This document shows positions 1 through 7,220 of a stretch of DNA of 9,004 nucleotides, piece by piece. Numbering within the stretch: the stretch's first letter is position 1; every line of letters begins with the position of its first letter. The stretch is from contig JAPLCS010000241.1 in NCBI GenBank assembly GCA_026392145.1, positions 1 through 9,004 of the forward strand, written 5' to 3'. Below the pieces are notes generated by a model that saw only the letters and a list, made by a program, of their open reading frames with translations, made no database searches and had not been told where the DNA came from. The position numbers and the translations under genes are program-made. The DNA is from Fimbriimonadales bacterium. GTDB lineage: Bacteria; Armatimonadota; Fimbriimonadia; Fimbriimonadales; Fimbriimonadaceae.

Positions 1-241
1 CGCCCAGATGATATGAAATACCGAGGGTCGGAATCCACTCGTTCATCTCAGTGAACTGCATCGCAGCTGAGTTGCTGTCGAATCGAATATAAGAAAAGGT
101 TGCGATAAGGAAAACAAACGCTGAGACGAGTATCGCAAATGCCTTTGCACCCTTTTCCAAAGATTTTCCAAAGCCAAGCAATGAAAGACCTGCCAGAATC
201 GGAACCCAAACCTGAAGACTCAAAATCGGAAGAGTGTTCAT
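1..241 (-). CDS. nuoM: NADH-quinone oxidoreductase subunit M, N-terminal part (cut by window edge)
   Basis: Only the first 80 codons are present; the gene continues past the left edge. The product is one of the three antiporter-like proton-pumping subunits of the complex I membrane arm. Translation from the ATG at 239-241 gives a first hydrophobic helix (about residues 5-24), a second (about 33-52), then WIPTLGISYHLG at residues 69-80. That segment is the typical NuoM stretch just before the conserved VDGIS region, and it separates NuoM from NuoL and NuoN. The start overlaps the nuoL stop by one base (TAATG), and a good Shine-Dalgarno GGGAGG lies at 251-256, nine bases upstream. The gene order nuoL-nuoM is standard. 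The identification rests on a short piece but is well supported by context. Confidence 0.9.
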   Translation of the reverse strand, partial: MNTLPILSLQVWVPILAGLSLLGFGKSLEKGAKAFAILVSAFVFLIATFSYIRFDSNSAAMQFTEMNEWIPTLGISYHLG

Positions 242-2280
242 TACTTTGAACCTCCCTGAATAACCACAATCACCCAGGCAATCAAGGCAAGCACTCCCGT
301 AAGCATCACCAATGCGTACAATCGAACGGCACCAGATTGCGCCATTCGCAACATCTGACCAAGTCGCTGAGCAGTTTCTCCTGCTCCAATACCAGCGCCT
401 GAGAACAGACCATGATCGACTGTGTCGTCAAGACCAGCAGCAAGAGATCTACCCCCCTCAACTGCAGAATCAACTAGCATGGCATCATAACCAAATTGCT
501 CAGCCGCACGCCTTCTGAACATCGCCCATTTGGTAAGGTCCCAACCTTCTTTCGCGGGCAAACCTTTGAAGTAAAAAAGTGCACCCAACAGTAGCCCTGA
601 AACCGCAGCGGCAATCGACAGTGTGACCAACGGAATTTCTTCTGGATGCAAATTCGCCACACTACCTGGTGCCGATGAAGAAGCTGCCAACCAATGTTCA
701 AAAGCCTCTCCCTTGTGCATCATGTACCCACCAATTGCACTCAATACGGCAAGAACAATAAGTGGAGACCACATCGAGAAAGGTACTTCATGAGGCTCAT
801 GATTTTTATCAAGCGAGTGGTGAGCGTCGTCATCGGAATGATCATTGCCGGCAGGTTCAATGCTTCTCCATCTCTCTTCTTTGCCAAAGAATGTCAAGAA
901 CATCATTCGGGACATATAGAAAGCGGTGAGAAGTGCCACAAACAAGCAAACCCAACCAGAAATCACTGAAACTTGAATGGCTTCTGTTCCAAGCCCCTGA
1001 TTGGCAAGGGCAGCACCCAGAACCGCTTCTTTCGAGTAGAAACCAGAAAGTCCAGGAACGCCTGCAATTGCAAACCACCCGATTACCATCGTCATGAAAG
1101 TGATAGGAATACGTTTGGAAAGCTTCCCGTAATGTCGCATGTCTTGCTCATGAGCCATCGCGTGAATAACGGCGCCCGATCCTAGGAACAAAAGTGCCTT
1201 GAAGAAAGCGTGAGTAGTAACGTGGTACATGCCAACCCAATATGCACCTGCCCCACAGGCAACAAACATAAACCCTAATTGGCTGACAGTTGAATAAGCA
1301 AGAACCTTTTTAATATCAGTCTGACCAAACGCGATAACAGCCGCAAACAAAGCGGTGAAAGCACCAACACAACAAACCACCATCGAGGCTACAGCAGAAC
1401 TCTCGTAGACTACGTGCATGCGATTGAGAAGCACTACACCAGAGGTGACCATCGTGGCTGCGTGAATAAGGGCCGACACCGGAGTAGGCCCTGCCATCGC
1501 GTCAGGCAACCAGATATAAAGAGGAAATTGGGCTGACTTACCGCAAGCACCAATGAATAGCAAAATTCCGATGATTGTCGCATACTCTGGGTTTGCCGCA
1601 AACACTTTTGGCAATGCAGGAAGGATGATGTCGTAGCTGAGCAATCGCTCTTCACCAGCAGGAACAGCCCCTTTCACCAAAAACATCAGGCTTGCAATCA
1701 TAAGCAGACCAAGCGTAAGCCCCCAGTCTCCAATTCGGTTTACGATAAATGCTTTATTGGCAGCTTTGGCATTCGCCAAGTCTTTGTACCAAAAACCAAT
1801 GAGAAGATACGAACAAAGACCCACGCCCTCCCAGCCAAAAAAGAGTAACAACAAGTTGTTACCAAGAACCAGCATCAGCATTGCAGCAATAAACAGGTTC
1901 AGGTAGCTAAAAAATCTTGAATATTCAGGCTCTTCCGCCATGTAGCCTGTAGCATAAAGGTGAATAAGCGAACCAATTCCAGTGATGATCAACACCATTG
2001 TCATGGACAGAGTATCAATACGAAGTTCAAAAGGGATATTCAGTCCAAAAAGATCTATCCAGGGGATGCTTGTAACCACCGCTGCTGACTTAGGGTCCAG
2101 TGACTGAGTGATACTGGCACCAATCCCAAAAGCAAAAACAATCGGGAGTACAGCCAAGAATCCAAGCAATCTCTTACCTGCCGAACTTCCTTGAAGTTGC
2201 CTTCCGAGCAGTGCCTGCAAAATGGCACCTATCACGGGAAGTCCAATCGTCCACCAAATCAATCCGTTACCCTGCACCAT
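241..2280 (-). CDS. nuoL: NADH-quinone oxidoreductase subunit L
   Basis: This is a 679-residue integral membrane protein, the distal antiporter-like proton pump of complex I that carries the long lateral helix. Hallmarks are visible: ELRIDTLSM near 85-93, FFGWEGVGLCSYLLIGFWY at 147-165 with the pump glutamate E151, GKSAQFPLYIWLPDAMAGPT at 247-266 with K248, the following HAATM with H273, DIKKVLAYSTVSQLGFM at 322-338, HAFFKALLFLGSG at 357-369 with K361, and GFYSKEAV at 413-420. These match the Glu/Lys/His line used for proton transfer in the family. At 679 residues it is longer than E. coli NuoL (613), partly because of a His/Asp/Glu-rich loop at about 479-500. A C-terminal hydrophobic helix (about 655-675) ends the protein. 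The ATG overlaps the nuoK stop by one base. An AAGGGG stretch sits only two bases before the start, so translational coupling to nuoK is likely. Confidence 0.98.
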   Translation of the reverse strand: MVQGNGLIWWTIGLPVIGAILQALLGRQLQGSSAGKRLLGFLAVLPIVFAFGIGASITQSLDPKSAAVVTSIPWIDLFGLNIPFELRIDTLSMTMVLIITGIGSLIHLYATGYMAEEPEYSRFFSYLNLFIAAMLMLVLGNNLLLLFFGWEGVGLCSYLLIGFWYKDLANAKAANKAFIVNRIGDWGLTLGLLMIASLMFLVKGAVPAGEERLLSYDIILPALPKVFAANPEYATIIGILLFIGACGKSAQFPLYIWLPDAMAGPTPVSALIHAATMVTSGVVLLNRMHVVYESSAVASMVVCCVGAFTALFAAVIAFGQTDIKKVLAYSTVSQLGFMFVACGAGAYWVGMYHVTTHAFFKALLFLGSGAVIHAMAHEQDMRHYGKLSKRIPITFMTMVIGWFAIAGVPGLSGFYSKEAVLGAALANQGLGTEAIQVSVISGWVCLFVALLTAFYMSRMMFLTFFGKEERWRSIEPAGNDHSDDDAHHSLDKNHEPHEVPFSMWSPLIVLAVLSAIGGYMMHKGEAFEHWLAASSSAPGSVANLHPEEIPLVTLSIAAAVSGLLLGALFYFKGLPAKEGWDLTKWAMFRRRAAEQFGYDAMLVDSAVEGGRSLAAGLDDTVDHGLFSGAGIGAGETAQRLGQMLRMAQSGAVRLYALVMLTGVLALIAWVIVVIQGGSK

Positions 2281-2615
2281 TACCCCTTAAGAAGATTCAA
2301 TTCGTCCACGTCAATATTCTCACGCAGTCGGAAAATAGCCATGATGATTCCCAGCCCAACCGCCACTTCAGCCGCCGCAACAGCCATCACAAAAATGACA
2401 AACATTGGACCACCCATTGCTGATTCCAACGAACCTTCAGCAGTGGCAAATTTGTATCGAGCAAAAGACAAAAAAGCAAGGTTCACGGCATTGAGCATAA
2501 GTTCAATACACATGAAAATGACAATCGGATTGCGTCGAATAATGACACCAATCACACCGGTTGAAAACATGAACATACTCAACCCAAGGTAAGCAGACAG
2601 TGGCACTCCGTTCAC
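2280..2615 (-). CDS. nuoK: NADH-quinone oxidoreductase subunit K
   Basis: This is a 111-residue, three-helix membrane subunit (ND4L homologue) between NuoJ and the antiporter-like subunits. The two buried glutamates of the central proton channel are seen: E38 in [13 protein letters not shown] and E83 in [11 protein letters not shown]. These correspond to E36 and E72 of E. coli NuoK. The spacing between them is 45 residues instead of 36, so the loop between helices 2 and 3 (about 55-69) is roughly nine residues longer. The start is GTG at 2613-2615. It is supported by the AAGGAGA ribosome-binding site at 2621-2627, five bases upstream, and by a four-base GTGA overlap with the nuoJ stop. The nearby ATG at 2618-2620 is out of frame. 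The gene ends in a one-base overlap with nuoL. Confidence 0.97.
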   Translation of the reverse strand: MNGVPLSAYLGLSMFMFSTGVIGVIIRRNPIVIFMCIELMLNAVNLAFLSFARYKFATAEGSLESAMGGPMFVIFVMAVAAAEVAVGLGIIMAIFRLRENIDVDELNLLKG

Positions 2616-3130
2616 GACATTCTCCTTTTTGCGAGCAAAATTGAACCAACAATTCCTACAAGAAGCAAGAAACTGACCGCCTCAAAAGGAAAAACGTAGC
2701 TAGTAAAAAGTGTTTGACCTACAACCTTCGAATCACCAAGAGGATAAACAAGTGGCTTTGATTCAGTTCTTGCAAACATCGGAACAATCTGCGAGGAAAG
2801 CAACACCGCCAAAGCAATTCCGAAGAAAATCCCGACTGGCTTCTTTCCGTCAAATTTCTCGGCGAGCAAATGCGACGAACCGAGGTTGAGCAACATGATC
2901 ACAAAGATGAAGAGGACCATGATTGCACCGGTGTAGACCACCACCTGTGTGATACCTAGCATCTCCACTTGTAAACTGAAATATAGAAATCCAAGAACAA
3001 AAAAGTTGAAAACCAAGCAAAGAGCACTTCGAGTCGCATTCCTAAAAGCAACCACACCTACCGCGGCAAGAGCTGCTGCGCCAGCAAGAGCGGCAAAAAT
3101 AACCATTTCAAGGGTGAGCTTTACTGGCAT
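2612..3130 (-). CDS. nuoJ: NADH-quinone oxidoreductase subunit J
   Basis: This is a 172-residue membrane protein homologous to mitochondrial ND6, part of the complex I membrane arm next to the quinone channel. Five hydrophobic segments can be read at roughly 8-28, 33-52, 58-82, 98-118 and 146-167. The third contains the family signature [20 protein letters not shown] (about 54-73), whose VYTGAI segment with Y66 is the conserved pi-bulge helix that rearranges during the catalytic cycle. The C-terminal segment ([18 protein letters not shown], 147-164) is also typical. The ATG at 3128-3130 is preceded by GGAGGG at about 3142-3147. It starts three bases after the nuoH stop, with no nuoI in between. 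The end overlaps the nuoK start by four bases. Confidence 0.97.
   Translation of the reverse strand: MPVKLTLEMVIFAALAGAAALAAVGVVAFRNATRSALCLVFNFFVLGFLYFSLQVEMLGITQVVVYTGAIMVLFIFVIMLLNLGSSHLLAEKFDGKKPVGIFFGIALAVLLSSQIVPMFARTESKPLVYPLGDSKVVGQTLFTSYVFPFEAVSFLLLVGIVGSILLAKRRMS
2621..2627 (-). promoter_or_regulatory. Shine-Dalgarno site for nuoK
   Basis: AAGGAGA, read on the minus strand, lies five bases before the GTG start of nuoK and inside the last codons of nuoJ. It decides in favour of the GTG start, since no in-frame ATG lies at the N-terminus. It also shows that this organism uses canonical anti-SD pairing within the operon. Confidence 0.75.
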
Positions 3131-3133
3131 CGA

Positions 3134-4519
3134 TTACAAACCCTCCGTAGCATCAGCAACAGCGGCAATTTCTGGAGAAGAAAATCTTACTGAAGAAACG
3201 ACCATGTCAATACTTCTTGACCCAAATTGCTTCTCATCCTGTTTTTTTCGTCGGGTCCTTAGCCAAACTATTCCCAAAATTGCATATCCTATACATACAA
3301 CTCCCCAGCCAACAGCGTTACCGTAGACTCTATTCGCGAATATCCAAGATGCGGTTATCATCAGGTTCCCAACAGAAAGAGGCAACAGGAACTTCCAACC
3401 CAGGTTCATAAGTTGGTCGTATCGAAGCCTTGGGAAAGTGGCCCGCACCCATATGTAAACTGAAAGACCAAACGCACCTTTCAGCATCATTGTAAGCGGA
3501 CCTAACAAGAATCCAACCTTTTGCTCGATACCATCCAGGAATTCAGACCGAACAGGCAAAAGATGGTAACCACCCATAAAGATGGTGAACCAAATCATAC
3601 TGAACACAAACATGGCCATGTACTCAGCCATCATGAACAACGCCCATCGCTTAGTTGAATACTCTGTGTGATATCCAGCGACCAGTTCGTTTTCAGCCTC
3701 AGGCAAGTCAAAAGGAGGTCGGTTCGTTTCAGCCAACATGCAAATAAAGAACACGATGCCAGAGACAAATCCCATCGGCGAGAGGATATTCCAGTTCGCA
3801 ATGAGCGTAAAAGGTGCAAAATTCAGATTGTAAAGCGGAGTGTTCTGCTGCTGATTGACAATATCGGTGAGTTTCAGCGACCCTGACATCATTACGATTG
3901 AAGCCAAAGAAACACCCATTGCCAGTTCATACGAGATCAACTGCGCTGAGGCTCGAAGTCCACCGATGAGCGAATATTTGTTATTAGAACTATAACCTGC
4001 AAGTACCAACCCGTATGCCCCAAGCGAAGAAATCGCCAAAACATACAACAAGCCAATGTTCACATCCGCAACCGGAGTGAATCTCAAATCCCCACTGAAA
4101 GGAACCGTTGCTCCAAGAGTGAACGAAACAAACAAGGCAATGAAGGGAGCAACAATGAACAGAAGCTTGTCAGTCTTCGAAGGCATTATATCTTCCTTCA
4201 AAAAGAGTTTAATTCCGTCTGCAATCGATTGGAGCAATCCAAACAGTTTGATTTTCTTACCTTTCAAGAAAGAAGGAATCATACGGCTGTTTCTGGAAAA
4301 GGTGATGTTTCCAGTTCTGTTGGGACCAATTCGGTCTTGCATCCAAGATAGCAACCTTCTTTCCCACCAGATAATTACTGGTACTGGTCCGAATATAGGA
4401 AGAATGAGCAGAATCGCCCGACCGAAGGCGGCAAGAACATCTTGCATTGTGGGATCGAGGCTCCGTAACCACTCCATAGGTCGTTTATGACTGTACCCCA
4501 GTACGAGAACACGTTTCAC
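3134..4519 (-). CDS. nuoH: NADH-quinone oxidoreductase subunit H, extended form
   Basis: This is the ND1 homologue that joins the membrane arm to the peripheral arm and forms much of the quinone-binding cavity. Conserved segments are WWERRLLSWMQDRIGPNRTG (51-70), LLQSIADGIKLFLKEDIMP (95-113), RPPFDLPEAENELVAGYHTE (267-286, the acidic loop facing the quinone channel) and VRATFPRLRYDQLMNLGWK (358-376). At 461 residues it is much longer than E. coli NuoH (325). Extra parts are about 24 N-terminal residues, about 21 residues inserted after GPNRTG (71-91), an apparent additional C-terminal helix (about 402-420) and a polar tail (421-461). The GTG start at 4517-4519 lacks a clear Shine-Dalgarno. 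ATG codons at residues 15 (4477) and 25 (4447) are alternatives, and residue 25 (MQDVLAAFG) would resemble usual NuoH N-termini best. It is the first nuo gene of the block and lies 50 bp after the upstream epimerase. Confidence 0.96.
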   Translation of the reverse strand: MKRVLVLGYSHKRPMEWLRSLDPTMQDVLAAFGRAILLILPIFGPVPVIIWWERRLLSWMQDRIGPNRTGNITFSRNSRMIPSFLKGKKIKLFGLLQSIADGIKLFLKEDIMPSKTDKLLFIVAPFIALFVSFTLGATVPFSGDLRFTPVADVNIGLLYVLAISSLGAYGLVLAGYSSNNKYSLIGGLRASAQLISYELAMGVSLASIVMMSGSLKLTDIVNQQQNTPLYNLNFAPFTLIANWNILSPMGFVSGIVFFICMLAETNRPPFDLPEAENELVAGYHTEYSTKRWALFMMAEYMAMFVFSMIWFTIFMGGYHLLPVRSEFLDGIEQKVGFLLGPLTMMLKGAFGLSVYIWVRATFPRLRYDQLMNLGWKFLLPLSVGNLMITASWIFANRVYGNAVGWGVVCIGYAILGIVWLRTRRKKQDEKQFGSRSIDMVVSSVRFSSPEIAAVADATEGL

Positions 4520-4534
4520 TCATTCGCCGAGCCT

Positions 4535-4563
4535 AATTAAGTGCTAAGACAAATCTTTCTCAA
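4535..4563 (-). promoter_or_regulatory. Possible weak sigma-70-type promoter before nuoH
   Basis: Read on the minus strand, TTGAGA (4558-4563) and TTAATT (4535-4540) are separated by 17 bases in the 50-bp gap before nuoH. The match is imperfect and AT-rich gaps often give such hits by chance. No terminator-like hairpin was seen in this gap, so read-through from the upstream genes is an equally good source of nuo transcription. Confidence 0.2.
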
Positions 4564-4569
4564 CTTGGT

Positions 4570-5358
4570 TCAATTATTTGCCATAAGTGCGTTCAAATTA
4601 TTGTATGAGCGCCTCAAACATTCGTAAGGATCTTCACCGTAACAATCATCCTGTTCAACAACAACCCACTCGGTACCGGCTCGGTTAAGGGCAGGCAAGA
4701 TTGATGGCCAGTTCAAATTTCCTTCTCCAACGGGAGCGTATCGTGTCTCGAACTTAACCACACTCTTATCTTTCAAGTGCACTACTTTCAGTCGACCGTG
4801 AAGGTTATCAATCATGGAAACAAGATCCACACCTGCATGCACAACCCAGTAAGTGTCCAACAAAAGTTGCAATCGTTGGTCAGCATCATTGATTAGCAAG
4901 TCGTAGCCACGCTTTTCACCTTGAATTTGAAACTCAATCGCATGGTTATGGAATCCAAAGTCAATTCCAACTTCATCTAATTGATCAAGCAACCTAGGTA
5001 AGGCTTGGATAAATGGCACCCAACTACTCAAATCACCCTCATAGCACTCCTTTGGTGCCATTCCAATTCCAATATAAGGACATCCAATTTCCCGATGAAT
5101 GGCAATTTCATCCGCGGTTCGGTGAAGCAACTGATCCCAAGGACGATGAGTGGCACAGCATTCTAAGTGCAAATCATCAAGCCAGCGTCTCAATTGTTGC
5201 GGCGAAACCTCTGACTGAAATGCTGCTACGGCTGAAACTTGAACACCCGTGTAACCCATGTCCGCAATTCTCTTTAGTCCGTCATGGAATCCATCAGCCG
5301 ATGTCATAGACTCCCGAACGGTATAAAGTTGAGCACCAATTTTCAATTTAGGCACCAT
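4570..5358 (-). CDS. Sugar phosphate isomerase/epimerase (AP endonuclease-2/IolE-like TIM barrel)
   Basis: This is a 262-residue, probably cytoplasmic, member of the xylose isomerase-like TIM-barrel family, which isomerises or epimerises sugars, inosose derivatives or hydroxy acids with a divalent metal. Visible features are the family N-terminus KIGAQLYTVRE (5-16), FHNHAIEF (136-143) with ligand-type E142, LLLDTYWVVHAG (165-176) with D168, VVHLKD (192-197) with H194, the GEGNLNW loop (211-217), and WVVVEQDD (231-238) with E235. All four metal ligands (Glu, Asp, His, Glu) are therefore in place. The open frame extends upstream to 5532, but the extra 58 residues overlap the dehydrogenase gene and do not look like the family. 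The ATG at 5356-5358, giving an 11-base overlap, is preferred; GGGGAG just upstream is very close to it, so the start is likely coupled. The ATG at 5377-5379 is an alternative. The substrate cannot be named. Confidence 0.92.
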   Translation of the reverse strand: MVPKLKIGAQLYTVRESMTSADGFHDGLKRIADMGYTGVQVSAVAAFQSEVSPQQLRRWLDDLHLECCATHRPWDQLLHRTADEIAIHREIGCPYIGIGMAPKECYEGDLSSWVPFIQALPRLLDQLDEVGIDFGFHNHAIEFQIQGEKRGYDLLINDADQRLQLLLDTYWVVHAGVDLVSMIDNLHGRLKVVHLKDKSVVKFETRYAPVGEGNLNWPSILPALNRAGTEWVVVEQDDCYGEDPYECLRRSYNNLNALMANN

Positions 5359-6412
5359 CTCTCCCCGATGCAATTTCATCCAGCGTAACTTTCGAGCCTC
5401 CACGTCTGACACTTTCATAAATTGCCAAGATAACTTTAAGTGGCTCGAGCGCCTGTCTACCCGTAATAAACGGTGCTTGAGAGTTAAGAACAGACTGGGC
5501 AAAATTCTCAATTTGCAATCGATGGAGTTCATCCCAGTCCTTCAAAGTTGGATCATCTGTAAGTTCTCTTGGTTGTCCAAGCGATACCATCGGTCCAAAT
5601 GCCTCGTGTTGATCGGTTGGTTTTACTGTCCAAATTTTTGCTCGGTCACCCTCAACAACCACAGAACCCATAGTGCCGTGCACTTCTAACCGCTCTGAAA
5701 GTCCTGGATAAGTAGCAGTTGAGCCCTGTATGACACCTAAAGCTCCATTGTTGTATTCCACGATTGCCATCGCTTGGTCCTCAACTTCAATTGAGTGCAT
5801 TGCCGTGCGAGCTCGTGCCTGAACCGAGGCAACTCCTCCCATGATCCACTGAATCATATCAATGTAGTGCACGCCCTGGTTCATCAAGCAACCACCACCA
5901 TCCATTTCGTAGGTTCCCCTCCAGCCTGCACTGTCATAATAACCTTGGCTTCGATACCATTTTATGTAAGCATCACCTTCAATGAGCTTTCCAAGTTCAC
6001 CACTTTCAGCGGCGGCTTTTAACGCTTGAACATCTCGAGCGAATCGATGCTGACTAATGCAACCAAGAGTGACCCCGGCAGACTGACACTGTTCTACCAT
6101 TCGAATTCCGCTAGCAAAAGTAATATCAAGCGGTTTCTCAGTCAGAACATGTTTTCCTTGATCGGCTGCTCTAACAGCGTATTCAGCGTGCATTCCGCTC
6201 GGCAAACAAACCAAGACAACATCAACTTCCTTGAAAAACGCCTCACAGTCACTAAAGAAAGTAACACCATACTTGGCTCCAAGATCACCAGCTTTAGATT
6301 CAACAATATCGCATACAGCACTGAGAATTGCACCTTTGGCATTCGTGACCGCAACTGCGTGAGTCTTCGATATATTCCCACAACCTAAGATTCCAAATCT
6401 CAATTCATTCAT
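5348..6412 (-). CDS. Gfo/Idh/MocA family NAD(P)-dependent oxidoreductase
   Basis: This is a 354-residue two-domain dehydrogenase that oxidises a hydroxyl of a sugar, cyclitol or sugar derivative with NAD(P). The N-terminal Rossmann fold shows FGILGCGNISKTHA (6-19), the acidic end of strand 2 at VCDI (33-36), VLVCLPSGMHAEYA (66-79) and the family signature EKPLD with the EKP motif at 92-94. The C-terminal substrate domain shows WYRSQGYYDSAGWRGTYEM (152-170), then DGGGCLMNQGVHYIDMIQWI (171-190) with the catalytic-type H182 and D185. The middle motif resembles UDP-sugar or inositol dehydrogenase-like members, but specificity cannot be assigned. The ATG at 6410-6412 forms a four-base ATGA overlap with the upstream epimerase, and the end overlaps the downstream epimerase by 11 bases. 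It is therefore the centre of a coupled three-gene set. The length is normal for the family. Confidence 0.95.
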   Translation of the reverse strand: MNELRFGILGCGNISKTHAVAVTNAKGAILSAVCDIVESKAGDLGAKYGVTFFSDCEAFFKEVDVVLVCLPSGMHAEYAVRAADQGKHVLTEKPLDITFASGIRMVEQCQSAGVTLGCISQHRFARDVQALKAAAESGELGKLIEGDAYIKWYRSQGYYDSAGWRGTYEMDGGGCLMNQGVHYIDMIQWIMGGVASVQARARTAMHSIEVEDQAMAIVEYNNGALGVIQGSTATYPGLSERLEVHGTMGSVVVEGDRAKIWTVKPTDQHEAFGPMVSLGQPRELTDDPTLKDWDELHRLQIENFAQSVLNSQAPFITGRQALEPLKVILAIYESVRRGGSKVTLDEIASGRDGA

Positions 6413-7080
6413 AAGCTTCCCAGTAGCTCCTTGATAGTGTTCGTTGCAATATTTCCATGTGTAAAGTCTTTAAGATGGACTGTCTCCAAGTAAGGAAGTA
6501 TCCAGGGGAAAAAATCATCCATCGCACGAAACCCGATATGAATTGGGTTCGCAAAATCGTAGGCTGCTCGGAAGTGTTCACAGCCAAACACACTAAATAA
6601 TTGCTTAGCATTTTCGGGATATGCACCGTAGTAATGACCGTCATTCTCGTGCAGGAGATTTAGTCCATTTTTCTGAGCATATTCAACTTGAGCGGCCATC
6701 CAAGGTTCAATAACAGACCAATCGTCTCCCTCGGGACTGAATATTCGAATCCGATTGGTACCCACCATTCCTGCTATTTCTCCTGCTCGCTTCAGCTTTG
6801 ATAGTTCCTCCTCGATTGAGCCTTCCTTGGTCGTAACTTTGTTGATGGGTGATCCTATGCAATTGACAGAGATGCCAGCCAACTTGGCCTGCGTGCTCAA
6901 TTCCTTTAATTCTTCATCCGTCAGAGCCATCACGTTTTTGCCGAAGGCCGAACGCAAGTCCAAGAGCCTGATTCCGTGATCATTCAAATTACGAAACTGA
7001 ACATGAATATCAGCGTCGATTTCATCTGCAAATGCACTCAGTGACCAGTCTTGCATGGTTGAGAAGCATAACCCAAACAT
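6409..7080 (-). CDS. Sugar phosphate isomerase/epimerase, C-terminally short
   Basis: This is a second xylose isomerase-like TIM-barrel protein in the same gene set, 223 residues from the ATG at 7080. It begins WSLSAFADEID (12-22), a common family start, so the ATG at 7054-7056 (residue 9) is an equally likely true start; neither has a clear Shine-Dalgarno. Metal-ligand positions are seen at LLHENDGHYYG (142-152, E145), AAYDFANPIHIG (172-183, D175) and ETVHLKDF (199-206, H202). After that the protein runs only 17 more residues (THGNIATNTIKELLGSL). The eighth strand with the last glutamate ligand, present in the sister gene as VVEQD, is absent. Family members are usually about 260-290 residues. 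No other frame restores the missing part before the dehydrogenase starts. It may be a degenerate or non-catalytic barrel, or a partner of the other epimerase. The family call is firm and activity is uncertain. Confidence 0.85.
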   Translation of the reverse strand: MFGLCFSTMQDWSLSAFADEIDADIHVQFRNLNDHGIRLLDLRSAFGKNVMALTDEELKELSTQAKLAGISVNCIGSPINKVTTKEGSIEEELSKLKRAGEIAGMVGTNRIRIFSPEGDDWSVIEPWMAAQVEYAQKNGLNLLHENDGHYYGAYPENAKQLFSVFGCEHFRAAYDFANPIHIGFRAMDDFFPWILPYLETVHLKDFTHGNIATNTIKELLGSL

Positions 7081-7220
7081 TGAGTAAGTCCAGGATTATT
7101 TTGCTAATTCTTAGTGGTAATGGCTGAAATTCAACGGCAGTCCTGTTCAAAAACGCCCAATGCGTGTAAAATTGCCCATTAGGACTCGTACAACTTCGTA
7201 CTTTAAACAAGGAATTCAAA
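7081..7220. promoter_or_regulatory. Divergent intergenic region, promoters for both flanking units
   Basis: This 140-bp gap separates the minus-strand carbohydrate genes from the plus-strand orphan gene, so it should hold promoters for both. On the plus strand TAAAAT at 7167-7172 is a plausible -10 element, but the best-placed -35 (TGTTCA, 7144-7149) is poor. On the minus strand no convincing pair stands out; the stretch nearest the epimerase (about 7090-7115) is AT-rich. A direct repeat TCGTAC occurs at 7186-7191 and 7196-7201, ten bases apart, between the plus-strand -10 candidate and the ribosome-binding site. It could be a regulator site or chance. Confidence 0.35.
7209..7213 (+). promoter_or_regulatory. 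Ribosome-binding site that supports a TTG start
   Basis: AAGGA lies seven bases before the TTG at 7221-7223. An in-frame stop (TAA, 7167-7169) sits upstream and no ATG or GTG lies between, so this site supports TTG as the start of the 376-residue protein. Confidence 0.65.

Noticed and set aside
2191..2592. 133-codon plus-strand open frame across nuoL/nuoK
   Set aside because: It is antisense to well-identified complex I genes, with low-complexity Ser/Thr/Ala composition and no family resemblance.
4056..4490. 144-codon plus-strand open frame opposite nuoH
   Set aside because: It is a shadow of a confidently identified gene and has no motif of its own.
5359..5532. 58-residue N-terminal extension of the first epimerase (open frame to 5532)
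   Set aside because: It lies inside the dehydrogenase gene, has no resemblance to the family, and the usual N-terminus (KIGAQLYTVR) follows the ATG at 5358.
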